From Gnetum montanum (taxonomy: Eukaryota > Streptophyta > Gnetopsida > Gnetales > Gnetaceae): 30,229 nucleotides of DNA. The position numbers and the translations under genes are program-made. The stretch is from the NCBI GenBank assembly GCA_015680685.1, contig MNCI01029114.1, positions 56,733 through 86,961 on the forward strand. The letters run 5' to 3'. Position 1 is the stretch's first letter, and every line of letters starts with the position of its first letter. The notes beneath the pieces were generated by a model, which saw only the letters and a program-made list of their open reading frames with translations, ran no database searches and was not told where the DNA came from. This document shows, one piece after another, positions 20,980 to 30,229 of the stretch.

Positions 20980-23680
20980 CTAGGAAGCTCATGTGGTGTT
21001 TGAAGGTGGTGGCTCTTCCATTGGTTGCTTCCCTTTGTTGTCAAGCTACTGAAATTTGTAATGGCTGAGCAAGGCCTACAATTTTTTCTCCTTTGTTCTT
21101 GGGTTGTGCATTGTCCAGGCTACTGTGTTGATGTTTGTTGGTATCGGTACATCCCAAGAACATGGTAGTTGTACAAACATTTGATTTGCTTTGACATATC
21201 ATGTTGCGAATTGTTGTCATTCCTCCTTGAAAGCCCTAGCTTTATCCCTTAGCTCATGATAATCTGTCAATCTCCAAGCTATGTTTAGGGCTACATCTTT
21301 TTGTCCTTGGTAGCTATTTTTTACCACTTCTAATTCTAAGTTTGCCACTTTTAACTTTTGCAAAGCATCCTTCTGATCTGCAAACTCTTTCTCATACAGT
21401 GCGTAGGTGGTTGCCACTTGCTTCTCTAACTTGCTTCAGGGATGATCTGCTGTTAACATGGCAAGGTTAGCATATCTGAGATTAGCCAACGCCATGTATT
21501 CCTTCAAATCTTCTATATGCAGATCCTTATTCTATATGCAAGATTTTGTGCTATCAAGGAGTTGATGTGGGCCTTGGCCATCTTGATTTTCTTCTCATTA
21601 ATTTCCTTATACATGCCAACCTAGTCATGGAAGTGTTCTTTTAACTTCTCATGCTTCTTGGCCTTGTTTTGCCATGCACTAATCTTGATTGTTATCTTTT
21701 GACGAATAGCATGTACCTCCTTCATAGAGAGAATTCTATTTTCTTGGCTCAATTTACTCATATCTTGGTTGACCCTCACTAGTTGTTCTCTTAACTAGTG
21801 GACACTCTCTTCCAAGATGTTCTTTTGCTTCTCCATTGTGGTCAATTGAGTATATTCTATAGCTAGCTACTTATTCTCTTCTTGAACGACAGTTAGTACC
21901 TTTTTATACACATGGGTTCACACATCTATAGTGGAGGCATTCCAGACCACCATCTCCTTTTCTTGCTCTTTGGCTACTCTCTCCTTTGCCAGCTTGGTAA
22001 GTTCCTCTATCCAAAACTATTCTAGTTGGTCTGGTGTGACGAAATGGGCAGGATCCCATTGTTTACCTTGTAGGGTAGCCAACTCTTCTTGTAATCTTTG
22101 CATCTCAGCTTCCACATGCTTTGCCCTAACTTCCACCATAACCAACTTACTTTTTGTAGTGATGAGGTCTGATTGTGTAGTAGTGACATCACTGGGAATG
22201 TCAAATAGAGTGGTCATCACTTGACTTGTATATAACAAATGATTAAGTACATCCTCATGAACTACAGGAGTCATTGAGGTCCTGACCAACATTTGTGCAT
22301 CTTTTGTCCTTGCTAGGTTGGTCAGAGACACAATAAGAACATTGAACGATTCCTTGATGTGATTAATGATGACCTCTACTACACCTCTTGCATTCTTGTG
22401 TTGTAGCATCAGATCTGTGGCACTTTCTCCTATTTCCAATGTGACTTGAAAAGATGTAGCATTCCTAAAGATTTTTTGCGACCATTGGGATCCCCCTCCT
22501 CCTAACTAAATCAAGATATCTCCCCTTATTGGATTGGTTGATATGGTGGCCATACGACATCATCCATAACCTGGAAGAGATTAGCCTCATCCCTGCTTCC
22601 CTAGCTGACAGTCTCAGCAATTCTTTGTAGGTGGCTCATCGATGGTCTATAATCTTGTAGTAGTGGCAATAGAGCTTCTACTTGTAGGCACTGCTCAAGC
22701 TATTATTGCATTTTAGTTCTTGGTTTTGCCTCCTTTTTAGTTTCTTGCTCCTCGCTAGAATCTTTTCTTGGTGTTGTGGCTTTGAGGAGCTCTACAAAGG
22801 AGGCATGTTGAGCCTTTTGAAGGATATCATTGGTATATCCTAAGATTTTTGTGTGCTTGCATAGCTTTCTAATCAGATAGTGGAATGAAAGTGTTGGTCT
22901 CCATGATTTCATTTCTTCAAATTGCTATTGAATCTTTATGAAATAGTACTGGGGAAGGTTAACTAAAAATTTTTCCATTAAAATGATGCTTCCCCTAGCC
23001 ACATAAGTGGAAATGCGATTAAGCCCTTTGGTGGGAAACAAGTGGTATGTTCCAATCTTGAAGTAGGCTTTCTCTTCCAAAGTCATCTCATGGTATGATT
23101 TATTTTCTTTGCCATATGCTCACTTCAGCCATAATCTCTTCATTTTGGGGTTAGATTTGGTGGATAGGTGAGCAACCTTGGCCCCTTCATTAGATAGGTT
23201 GAGAGCTGTAGCTATATCTTTAACTACATAAGAGACATTCATCTTACAAATATTTACAATGGTACCTTTATCTTTATTGTGCTAGAATTAATAGATTTCC
23301 CCTTGGTACCATTCACCACTATCAAACAAGATTTGCCACAATGAGGATGCTTTGAGTTGCATCCACACTACTTTAGAAGTGAATTCCATAAATGGACTGA
23401 AGTTCATTTCCACAATGGTTGAAGCCAATGTGGATTTCTTCAAAATGGTAGTAAGATAGTTGGGGGGCAATGTGATACATTGTCCCTGTTTGGGGGCTGG
23501 TGCTTCTTCTACCTCCCCTTGGGCTAATTACCTGGTAGCAAGGGCCTCTTGATGGATACTAAAAGATTAGGCCTCCTATTCAGCATGTTCCACTTGTTCT
23601 CCTTGCTGGTCATAGCCACCATCTGGATGCTTAATGGCTCTATGTGAGGGTTCACCCTGAGTAACTCTTTTTGGGACCAT
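20980..23680 (-). pseudogene. second ORF of the RT-less element: novel coiled-coil protein, decayed
   Basis: From an ATG at 23680 one frame is readable for about 390 codons, interrupted only by stops that single C-to-T or G-to-A changes would create from CAA, CAG, CGA or TGG. The frame shifts once near 22480 and again near 21530; reading continues to about 20980, giving roughly 900 codons. The first half has a Gln/Glu-rich leader, then a globular-looking region (from LPPNYLTTILKKS to SFHYLIRKLCKHTKILGY), including IATALNLSNEGAKV. A Lys/Glu/Thr linker follows (about 22790-22703). The second half is a long Glu/Lys/Gln/Leu heptad-like coiled coil (22439 to about 21217, e.g. VEAEMQRLQEELATLQGK). 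The tail is Pro/Ser-rich (QPMEEPPPSN). No membrane segment or enzyme motif is visible. The globular part faintly recalls transposon-borne plant mobile-domain proteins; this is a guess. It occupies the place where an env-like ORF sits in some Ty3 elements. Confidence 0.65.
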
Positions 23681-25597
23681 TTGCAGTAAAGCAAAAGCAA
23701 GTGTTACCAAGGTTATGTCTATTATCATCAATCAATTACACCTTACTCATAACCTTAGTTCATTAAGCTCATAATGTATATGATTGTAGGGTTAGGCAAA
23801 TTTTCAATAAAAATTCCCCAAAAGGTGTCTATCTTTTCTATGACCCATTGTAACTAGTTCCTTTTTCATTATACCTTGCTTAAGATAATGGTTATAGAAT
23901 CAAGGGTTAGAGAGATTGGATGTCTAGCACTACCGTTAATGATTTTTCATTATAAGTCCTATGGTTCTTAACATCCTTACCCTTAGAATACCTTCTGGGT
24001 GATATCAAATTTTAACAAACCGGTATAAAGTTTGCACACACGCACCTCCCACGACTTAGTTAAAAAATCCTGGTTTAGATAAATTCAAATGGTATAGAAA
24101 TCAGAATGTTAGAGAGCTAGATAGTGCAAGTGGAAGATGGAGGTGTAGAGCTCTAAGTTGTGAGAAAAAATTGCAACAACTCCCCTAGTAACAATTGAGA
24201 GAAATGAAGTTCATGTTGCATGGGGGTCAACTATATATACTTTTTTTTAGCCTTGATGTCAGGTACATGACATCAAGGTCCAAAAATTCCAATTTTTATG
24301 AGGCCAAAGGATATGCAAACTGAAGCTCTAGGTTTGATTGGAAGGTTGAAAGTTAAATTTTGTAGTTTGGATAAGTGGAAAGATTAATTAAAGGCACCAA
24401 AAGTAGGATAAGGTGATGTTGTCAATGGTAAAAGTACAAGAATGAGCAAGAAAAAGGGCATTGAAATCTTGATTGTGGGATAGAGTATGTTCATGATAAG
24501 GGAAACAATAAAATATAACAATTTGAGTGCATGAAAGGTGAAAAATGATGTGGTCCTATTAAACAAGTCCAAGTCACAAAAGTTACACAAGTGGATCCTC
24601 CCTATAGCAGGCTCTAGCCTATGATGCCCTTGTGTAACCATGCTTAAAATGTCTGTAGGCACTAGAGGAGTTGAATGCAGTGCATAGTTGTGAAACAAAA
24701 CACACATGTTAAAACCATTGAATTGAGATAATTACTCCATGTTACATGAAACCAGAAGTTATGAACATTCAAACAATGAGGTGAGATGGATCAAAGAAAG
24801 GATTGCAGAAATTAGGACATGAGGTGTTGTACCCTAGTCATAATGAAACCTTGTGTGTTATTAATGGTTAAATAATCATGTGTCCTTCTTTCCAAGATTC
24901 AAACCAAGTCCAAACCACCTTTCAGTGACACCACATTGTTTCATCCCATCGATAGACAACCATAAGACTATTAAAGTTACAAGGAGTAACATCACTTGGC
25001 ATTTTATCCAAGGGAGGAGCATTATAATGGCATAATTATTATTCTTTTTGTGTTTTGATGGTTCTAAGAAGTCACCAACCTTCAGGCATGGGTACATGTC
25101 TTTCCAGTGGAACCCAAAAAAGTTTATTTAGTGTTGATGAAAGCTACTCTTACTTCCATTTTTCATTAGATCTACAAGGATATGGTTTCAACCTCATCAA
25201 CATGATAGAACATACAGAAGTAGTCACAAAGAGTTCACAAATCCTCTTGATGTCACACCCTTTACATTCTGTCTTGGTTCTACACTCTTCCATCCAAACA
25301 CAATGATTATGAAGTTATTTAGAGTTTGGATGATAAAAAAGTTTACCATTGTGACCAGAGCAACAACCTCTTATTAATTAAATGCATGAATGGATGTCAT
25401 AGTCTCAATGTCCAAATAATCAGTCCCTTATGATTTGACAACATAGAGAAAAAACCTCACCTTGATGAGCAACATTATCAATAGTGAGATTATATACAAG
25501 GAAAATTAAAACAACAACTAGAAAAAGTAGAAAGAAAAGGAAAATGATAAAAAACTTGTAAAATAAACAAATAAAAAGAACTTAAAAATCCTAAAGA
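23681..25597 (-). other. non-coding spacer between gag and the second ORF
   Basis: No readable frame related to protease, reverse transcriptase or integrase was found on either strand. It starts T-rich after gag (about 25590-25480 on the minus strand), like copy A after its coding tail. A hairpin with a TATA-like motif (24232-24278) lies about 550 bp upstream of the second ORF. Immediately before the ATG at 23680 the minus strand reads TTTTGCTTTACTGCAA, which could be an eroded 3' splice site. Confidence 0.5.
24232..24278 (-). promoter_or_regulatory. hairpin and TATA-like motif, possible internal promoter
   Basis: A perfect inverted repeat of 11 bp (CCTTGATGTCA at 24251-24261 and its complement at 24268-24278, 6-bp loop) lies on the upstream side of TATATATA (24232-24239) as read on the minus strand. 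The LTR U3 regions of this element also carry GATGTC/GACATC motifs a few tens of bases upstream of TATAAATA. Promoter function is inferred from this arrangement only. Confidence 0.35.
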
Positions 25598-28030
25598 TTA
25601 GAATGGGGGGTAACCCCCATGACTAAACATTTGGTCATTGCTAGGATTAATAAGTGGATGAAAAGGATCCATGCATGTATGAAATGTTGGAAACCCTTCA
25701 TGCCCCAACCACTCAGTCCCTGTTGGAGGTGTGGTGGCTAGGTAGAAAAATTGTTGGTCACACACCTGATTGTTATATGTGTGATGGGTCAAGATATGAG
25801 GTGTGTTAAAATTATGGATGACTGACCCATTATTGCATCCTTGAGTATGAGATGGTTTGCATGGATTTGTTTGTCTCCCTACACTTGTAGATTCATTAGT
25901 TGAATGTGGAATTGGAGTACTAACAAATGGTGTCCCATGTATATGGTTGAAGGACATTCGTTGAGGCAAGGAAGTTGATATGTTGGATTGGCCTTGTGTT
26001 GGCTCAGATGATGTGGTGGGTCCATGCATAGTTTGCCTCGGCTTACGACCTTTCCTGTAGAAGGGGTGTTTCTGGCATTGCCGTTGGGACCCACTGGTGT
26101 CAATGTGTCTTTGCACATTTGCAACACAAGTAGCATTCTTTGGTTGATATTAAGGTGTTGAACCTTTCTAAGTTGCTAGTGATGGCATACAATGAGGTGG
26201 ATGATGAGAATATCAAGGGTAAGTTGAATGGTAAGAAGCACAAGGTGGTGATCCTTCAGGGGATGTCATGTATTGATGGTATTCGGGAGAGTGGTAGTGG
26301 CGATTTAAAGTGGAGGATGCCGAATTGGTCGAAGAAATAGGATGTTGAACATAATATCTGTGAGGTTTTAGCAGGTTTGGCTAATTTGGTGGTGGCCTCC
26401 CCCATGACTGTGATTGTTGCCACTACGGTTGAGAATGTTGAGGTTGGTAATAAGTCCTACTAGGATGGTATGATCAATTGTGGGATTGTTTGAAATTACC
26501 TTGTGGAAGAGGAAGTCTCCCAAGCATGTGCTTTTACACAAACCTCAGATTTAAGGCACCTACCCAATACTCTTGTAGATGCAACAATATAGGGCATTGG
26601 CCCTTTGGATGGTCATATATGCATAGGTCACATCCATCATCTTCATCTGTGATGGAGTCTTCAGCCTCACTTTCATTAGCCCCATGTTTCATCTGCCGAA
26701 AAGTGTTCCTGACTATTTCTTGGTTTTATGTCCTCTATTAATTGTGTTCGCCTAGCGTGTGTTGCATAATCTTCTCTACAATCATTTCAACATGATTTAT
26801 GATGTTTTCGTTTATCCATTTAGACATCCTATTGAATTTTGCTTCTAGATCATCAATAGACTCCTCTATTGGCAAAGTTTGTTGTGAAGTCACCTTATCA
26901 ATCGTAGTTTCAGTTTCCTTACCATAAATTTGGACCTCTTTCTATTGAAGATTTGGGTCCCATTGAGATTTCTCAACATTCTCCCACTTGCACATCTCTC
27001 CTTCTTTTTCCATATGCTCTATTATCTCTTTGATTTGATGGGCTTGGAGCTCATATAGTTCCCATGTGGCATACATCCCAAGGGTCGCCCTTGTTTCATT
27101 ATGAATCCCATCTATGATGTGGTAAAGTTGATCTTCCTTAGAGAAACGATGACCTAGGCAATGATTTTGTAAGACATAATATCTATCTAAGGCCATGTAC
27201 AAGGGTTCGTGTTGTTCTTGTTTACACTCTTGGATCTATCCCCTCAAATTAGACACTCTCTTATAGGTTTGATCTCTCTGATTGAAAAGTTCCAACATTG
27301 TTGACCATCGTTGGATTGAATTTGGCTTCAATGAGCGATACCACACTTCAGCTTTATCAATTAGTATCCTAGGAAAGAGCTTAATATTTTTCCATCCACT
27401 TTCAATGTTGTAAAATGTACAAGCATCATGAAAGGCTTGTAAATTATGTTGCAGGTCTGAATCATAGCCTTTGACAAATTTAGGAAAATTATTCATGTCA
27501 AGCTTAGGTAGACAACTCTTTTTACAATGCCTGCGAGATATCTTAATGGCCTCAATGATATGAATTAGGCTCTGAGTGGCCAACAAGGGTTCATCATCAT
27601 CAAACAAATCACAAGGGAAATTTCTATGTTCATGGTGTCCTCTTTGACTTTTCTCATGGGTTCGATTTATATCTATATACCTACATTCATCTTCATTAGA
27701 ATTAGAAGTTGAGGGGAAAGAGGAAGATGAGAAATTGAAAGTATTTCCATGGCTTCTATAGTGTTCCTTGGGATCCCTTAATTTATCATTTTTGGGTTTT
27801 GAGGAGGTCTTAGGCCTTGAGGCCTTCCCTAGTCTAGGACCTACATCATCTCCTCCAAGATTATCTACCTTAGGTGAATGTAGTCTTTGAGTGTCGTCAC
27901 GGTGGTCATGATCATAAGAAACCCCTACATAAGGTTGATCACTCCAATCTTCTTCATTGTATATCTCATTAGTTCTCTAATGAATGTGTTTGCTATATAG
28001 TGCATGGTCACTTCCGTGTGGGAGAGACAT
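25598..28030 (-). pseudogene. gag: gag pseudogene of minus-strand element (810 codons, single frame)
   Basis: From ATG at 28030, about 100 bp after the primer-binding site, a single frame runs 2,433 nt to the stop at 25598 without any net frameshift. About a dozen internal stops interrupt it, all derivable from CAA, CAG, CGA or TGG by one transition. In order: a charged, His/Asp/Ser-rich N-terminus; the retrotransposon-gag block (27530-27240) with KLFPRILIDKAEVWYRSL and RWSTMLELFNQ; a second helical block (27202-26942) with Glu/Lys-rich end; a zinc knuckle CX2CX3HX4C (Cys codons at 26632, 26623 and 26596, His at 26611); and a Pro/Gln/His/Tyr-rich tail ending FSHGGYPPF. No protease follows, unlike copy A. 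Gag would form particles and bind the RNA through the knuckle. The short plus-strand ORFs here are shadows. Confidence 0.88.
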
Positions 28031-28136
28031 TGTTGTTGGTTTATAATGTGTGTGATTTAATATTTTTTGAAAGATATATCATTAATAAATTTACAAAAAT
28101 CTTGTATAATATAACTAATCTAGATAACTAGCACCA

Positions 28137-28154
28137 TCCTCAACAACGACACCA
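28137..28154 (-). promoter_or_regulatory. tRNA-Asp primer-binding site
   Basis: The minus strand reads TGGTGTCGTTGTTGAGGA one base after the 5' LTR. Every difference from the expected tRNA-Asp complement TGGCGCCGTTGCCGGGGA is a C-to-T or G-to-A transition. Confidence 0.8.
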
Positions 28155-28155
28155 A

Positions 28156-28979
28156 TGATGAGTGACGAGGTACCCCTATGCTCAACCATAAGAATCACAA
28201 GTGTTCAAGCATGATCTAGTTGAATTCTATGGATGGGACTAGTTGTGGCACCTATATTGTTATGCCTTGATCATAGTTTGTTGTCTTCCCACTTGGACTA
28301 GTGGTAGCTTTGTGACGTAAGGTTTAGTCCAAAGTGAGGCATATGATGTGGTTCCTAATTCTATGCTATGCTACTTCTGATGACAGAAAGAGATAAATTG
28401 ATTAACTAACGAATACTGGAAACAAATTCTAAATTAGCCTAAGGTGATGGTATCTACTCTTAATTATCTATACACATCTTGGACTTCGTGGAGATACTTT
28501 TGGGATTACCAAGTGTACATCATTGGTCATGCCAAACGATACACCTCTAAGTGACCAAGTATTTACACTTAAATGCTTGTGATTAAGGCTTATCCATTCC
28601 GCTTAACAACAAGAATAGTAAATAAAAATAAAGGGAAATGTTTAACTAAAGAAATCATTAAATAATTAAAACAACAATATTAATCTAAATGGATGCTGTA
28701 ATGATGGAAGTAATCTCAATCTTTATTGCCAGTCATGTAATGTGTCCAAGTACATCACACTCGAACAAAGGTGTGATATGATTACAAACATCACACTGTG
28801 GGCATGCAATGAAAATAATAGACTTAAGAAAAAGAAACTGAAAACTAACTTGAAAACTAAACACTAACTATCTTCTAAGATGTCTCACCCGGAACCCCAA
28901 GTGCAGTATTTATAGGCAAGGTCCAGATGAGGCAACATCGGGTATTTGACATCGAGGCTTGTCAAATCATAACTCATCA
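28156..28979 (-). repeat. 5' LTR of minus-strand element (824 bp)
   Basis: It begins TGATGAGTTATGATTTG and ends CTCATCA on the minus strand. A TATA box lies at 28907-28914 and an AATAAA signal at 28722-28727. It lacks a 61-bp segment present in the 3' LTR; a single TCAAATAC remains where the partner has two. Confidence 0.9.
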
Positions 28980-28984
28980 TTATG

Positions 28985-29638
28985 CATTGTAAAGAGTCAT
29001 CCTAGAGGAAGAAATGATGGTTTGAAATATGATTTCCTGATAAAAGAATGATCATGCACAAAAGCACTATCATATTTGTAGCTAATTTTACATCTTATTT
29101 TCATTAGGAAAATCAAGGCACTTCCTAGTGATATGAGATCATACATGTGCCTAGTAAGTAATGTAGCTACTATAATATAGTAATATTATAGGTAATGAAA
29201 TGTATTATGCAGGGAAAACTTGTTTCCTTGACTATTAGTGCATTTTGTGAATGCATTATGTAATACTTTTTACAAGGTTATTTAGGTAGATCTTGCTACA
29301 TAGAAATGTTAATGATGTTTCTTTTCTAGGATACATGGTCTTCTTTCTAATGTTATGCCATTGTATGGACTATGATATAATGAATATGAATTTTAACTTA
29401 GATATATCTTCGATGATGTTCCATATTTGTACATAATAGTAAAGTAATATAACAAGTTTAAATAAGTGATGGATGGAAATGAAAATTCATAATTTTTTTT
29501 GCATAAAATAGAGAAAGCAACAATAGTATACATCTCATACATTGGATACAAAATATTAACATAACTTGTGATGTTTTCTTTGATAACTATCATTAACAAA
29601 AAAAATAGGATACAATTTTCTTTAGTTCATTTTATTTT
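28985..29638. other. unassigned AT-rich DNA
   Basis: This is target-side DNA right of the minus-strand insertion. No motif or protein was recognised; the minus ORF at 29393-29599 is low-complexity and unsupported. Confidence 0.5.
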
Positions 29639-29880
29639 GGTAATAAAAGAAAGGGACCTAGTGAAAACCTAACATATTATGCTCTTGAAGATTTTGATGC
29701 CCAAGTAGATTCTACTAAATCTTTGGAATCATATCCTATTGATTTATGCATCCCTTTATAGGGATCATGGAAACTACTAGAATTCGATTGATAATCGACA
29801 TGTATTATGGAGGATGTAGTTGATCTAATAGATTATGAGTGAAGTTTAATGTCTCAATAGTTTCCTGAGTGTCTTATCAT
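29639..29880 (+). pseudogene. fragment of the post-protease coding tail of a copy-A-like element
   Basis: One frame is open for about 40 codons up to a TAG at 29759-29761, then reads GSWKLLE at 29762-29782. Copy A has KGSWKLLE after its protease (motif at 2923-2943). The residues before it also align: IDLCIPL here and LNLKPPI in copy A. The fragment lies directly upstream of an LTR of the same family (29907), so it is probably a remnant of another, mostly deleted element. No named domain is recognised. The fragment has several stops. Confidence 0.5.
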
Positions 29881-29906
29881 CTACATTGGGTAGGTCAGCT
29901 GCTAGT

Positions 29907-30229
29907 TGATGAGATGCGGTTCGCACAAGCCGTGATATCGTGTACGCGATATCGCAGTCCATCACCATATCTATAAATAAGACACGGCTCTCCCTTATTC
30001 AGAATCCCAGTTTTAGAGTAGCGAAGCTCTGGCAGTTTGATCCCTCCAGAGTTAGAATTTTTCCCGTGTCTGCCCGCAGTGTGGTGAATGTAATTGTATG
30101 GTGTCTTTATTTGAGTATGCCGTACTTGGACATGCACATGACTGGCAATAAAGATCAAGATTACTTCATCATTGCAGCATTCACTTAGTTTATTTATTTG
30201 TTATTTATTTAATGTTATTTATTGCTTTC
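29907..30229 (+). repeat. partial LTR, third subfamily, running off the window
   Basis: It begins TGATGAG like the other LTRs. A TATA box (TATAAATA) lies at 29972-29979 and an AATAAA signal at 30147-30152. Downstream of the TATA box it shares CTCTGGCAGTTT (30027-30038) with the LTR of copy A (5083-5094). Around the poly(A) signal it shares ACATGACTGGCAATAAAGAT with the minus-strand LTRs. A 7-bp inverted repeat, GATATCG and CGATATC (29934-29953), lies in its U3. No good polypurine tract precedes it, so whether it is a 5' or 3' LTR is open. Confidence 0.75.

Larger units (their letters stand above)
19902..28979 (-). mobile_element. complete non-autonomous Ty3/gypsy-type LTR retrotransposon with extra ORF (9,078 bp)
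   Basis: Both LTRs, the primer-binding site, the polypurine tract and a perfect 5-bp target duplication TTATG (19897-19901 and 28980-28984) define the element exactly. On the minus strand the order is 5' LTR (28979-28156), tRNA-Asp site, gag with zinc knuckle (28030-25598), a non-coding stretch of about 1.9 kb, a second ORF of about 900 codons (23680-20980), polypurine tract and 3' LTR (20787-19902). I found no protease, reverse transcriptase, RNase H or integrase signature, so it must have moved with enzymes from another element. By eye the LTRs differ at about one base in nine over a 125-bp sample (14 differences), so the insertion is old. The gag is related to that of copy A. Confidence 0.9.

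Noticed and set aside
21931-22224. Plus-strand ORF opposite the coiled-coil region
   Set aside because: It is the antisense of a Glu/Lys/Gln-rich coiled coil and has no independent support.
24384-24707. Minus-strand hydrophobic ORF of 107 codons that could suggest an envelope
   Set aside because: It is isolated, in a different frame from the second ORF, with no signal peptide or related neighbours; the hydrophobicity follows from AT-rich sequence.
26140-26741. Plus-strand ORFs opposite gag
   Set aside because: The minus strand here is the gag linker and zinc knuckle in one continuous frame, so these are shadows.

Overview
The window is gene-poor, AT-rich plant nuclear DNA built mainly of dead retrotransposons. 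I see no host gene, tRNA gene, rRNA gene or CRISPR array. A land plant is indicated by three things: Ty3/gypsy-type elements primed by tRNA-Asp, a Ty1/copia-like element primed by initiator tRNA-Met, and a plant L1-type LINE with a zf-RVT tail. The nesting and heavy decay suggest a large genome such as a gymnosperm, but that is inference and no species is named. One ambiguous base (n) lies near 2663.

Layout. (1) 1-5742 (+): a Ty3/gypsy-type element whose 5' end lies outside the window. It has gag, a zinc knuckle, a proline/glutamine-rich linker, a retropepsin-like protease, a short tail, about 1.8 kb of non-coding DNA, a polypurine tract and an LTR (4990-5742). (2) 5744-6582 (+): the same LTR is followed by a second primer-binding site and a second gag start, cut off at 6582. 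Positions 6177-6582 repeat 1-406 with 10 differences and no gaps. (3) 6583-9435: unassigned DNA with a foldback and a TC microsatellite. (4) 9436-10476: probable solo LTR. (5) 10482-13074: unassigned DNA with a tandem duplication. (6) 13075-15875 (-): a decayed LINE with endonuclease and reverse transcriptase signatures. (7) 15881-17718 (-): a complete 1.84-kb copia-like mini-element with a perfect 5-bp target duplication. (8) 18355-19600 (+): the 3' half of a plant L1-type LINE. (9) 19902-28979 (-): a structurally complete 9.08-kb LTR retrotransposon with target duplication TTATG, related to (1). (10) 28985-30229: unassigned DNA, a coding-tail fragment related to (1), and a third LTR of the same family running off the window.

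The most interesting object is element (9). It has LTRs, a primer-binding site, a polypurine tract and an 810-codon gag frame. I found no protease, reverse transcriptase, RNase H or integrase. It instead carries a second sense ORF of about 900 codons, with a folded-looking N-terminal half, a charged linker and a long coiled coil. Element (1) also lacks RT and integrase, so the family looks like a set of gag-bearing parasites that would depend on another element's enzymes. In both elements the polypurine tract and internal sites share the 11-mer AGTCATGGGGG. The coding frames are broken almost only by stops that single C-to-T or G-to-A changes would create.
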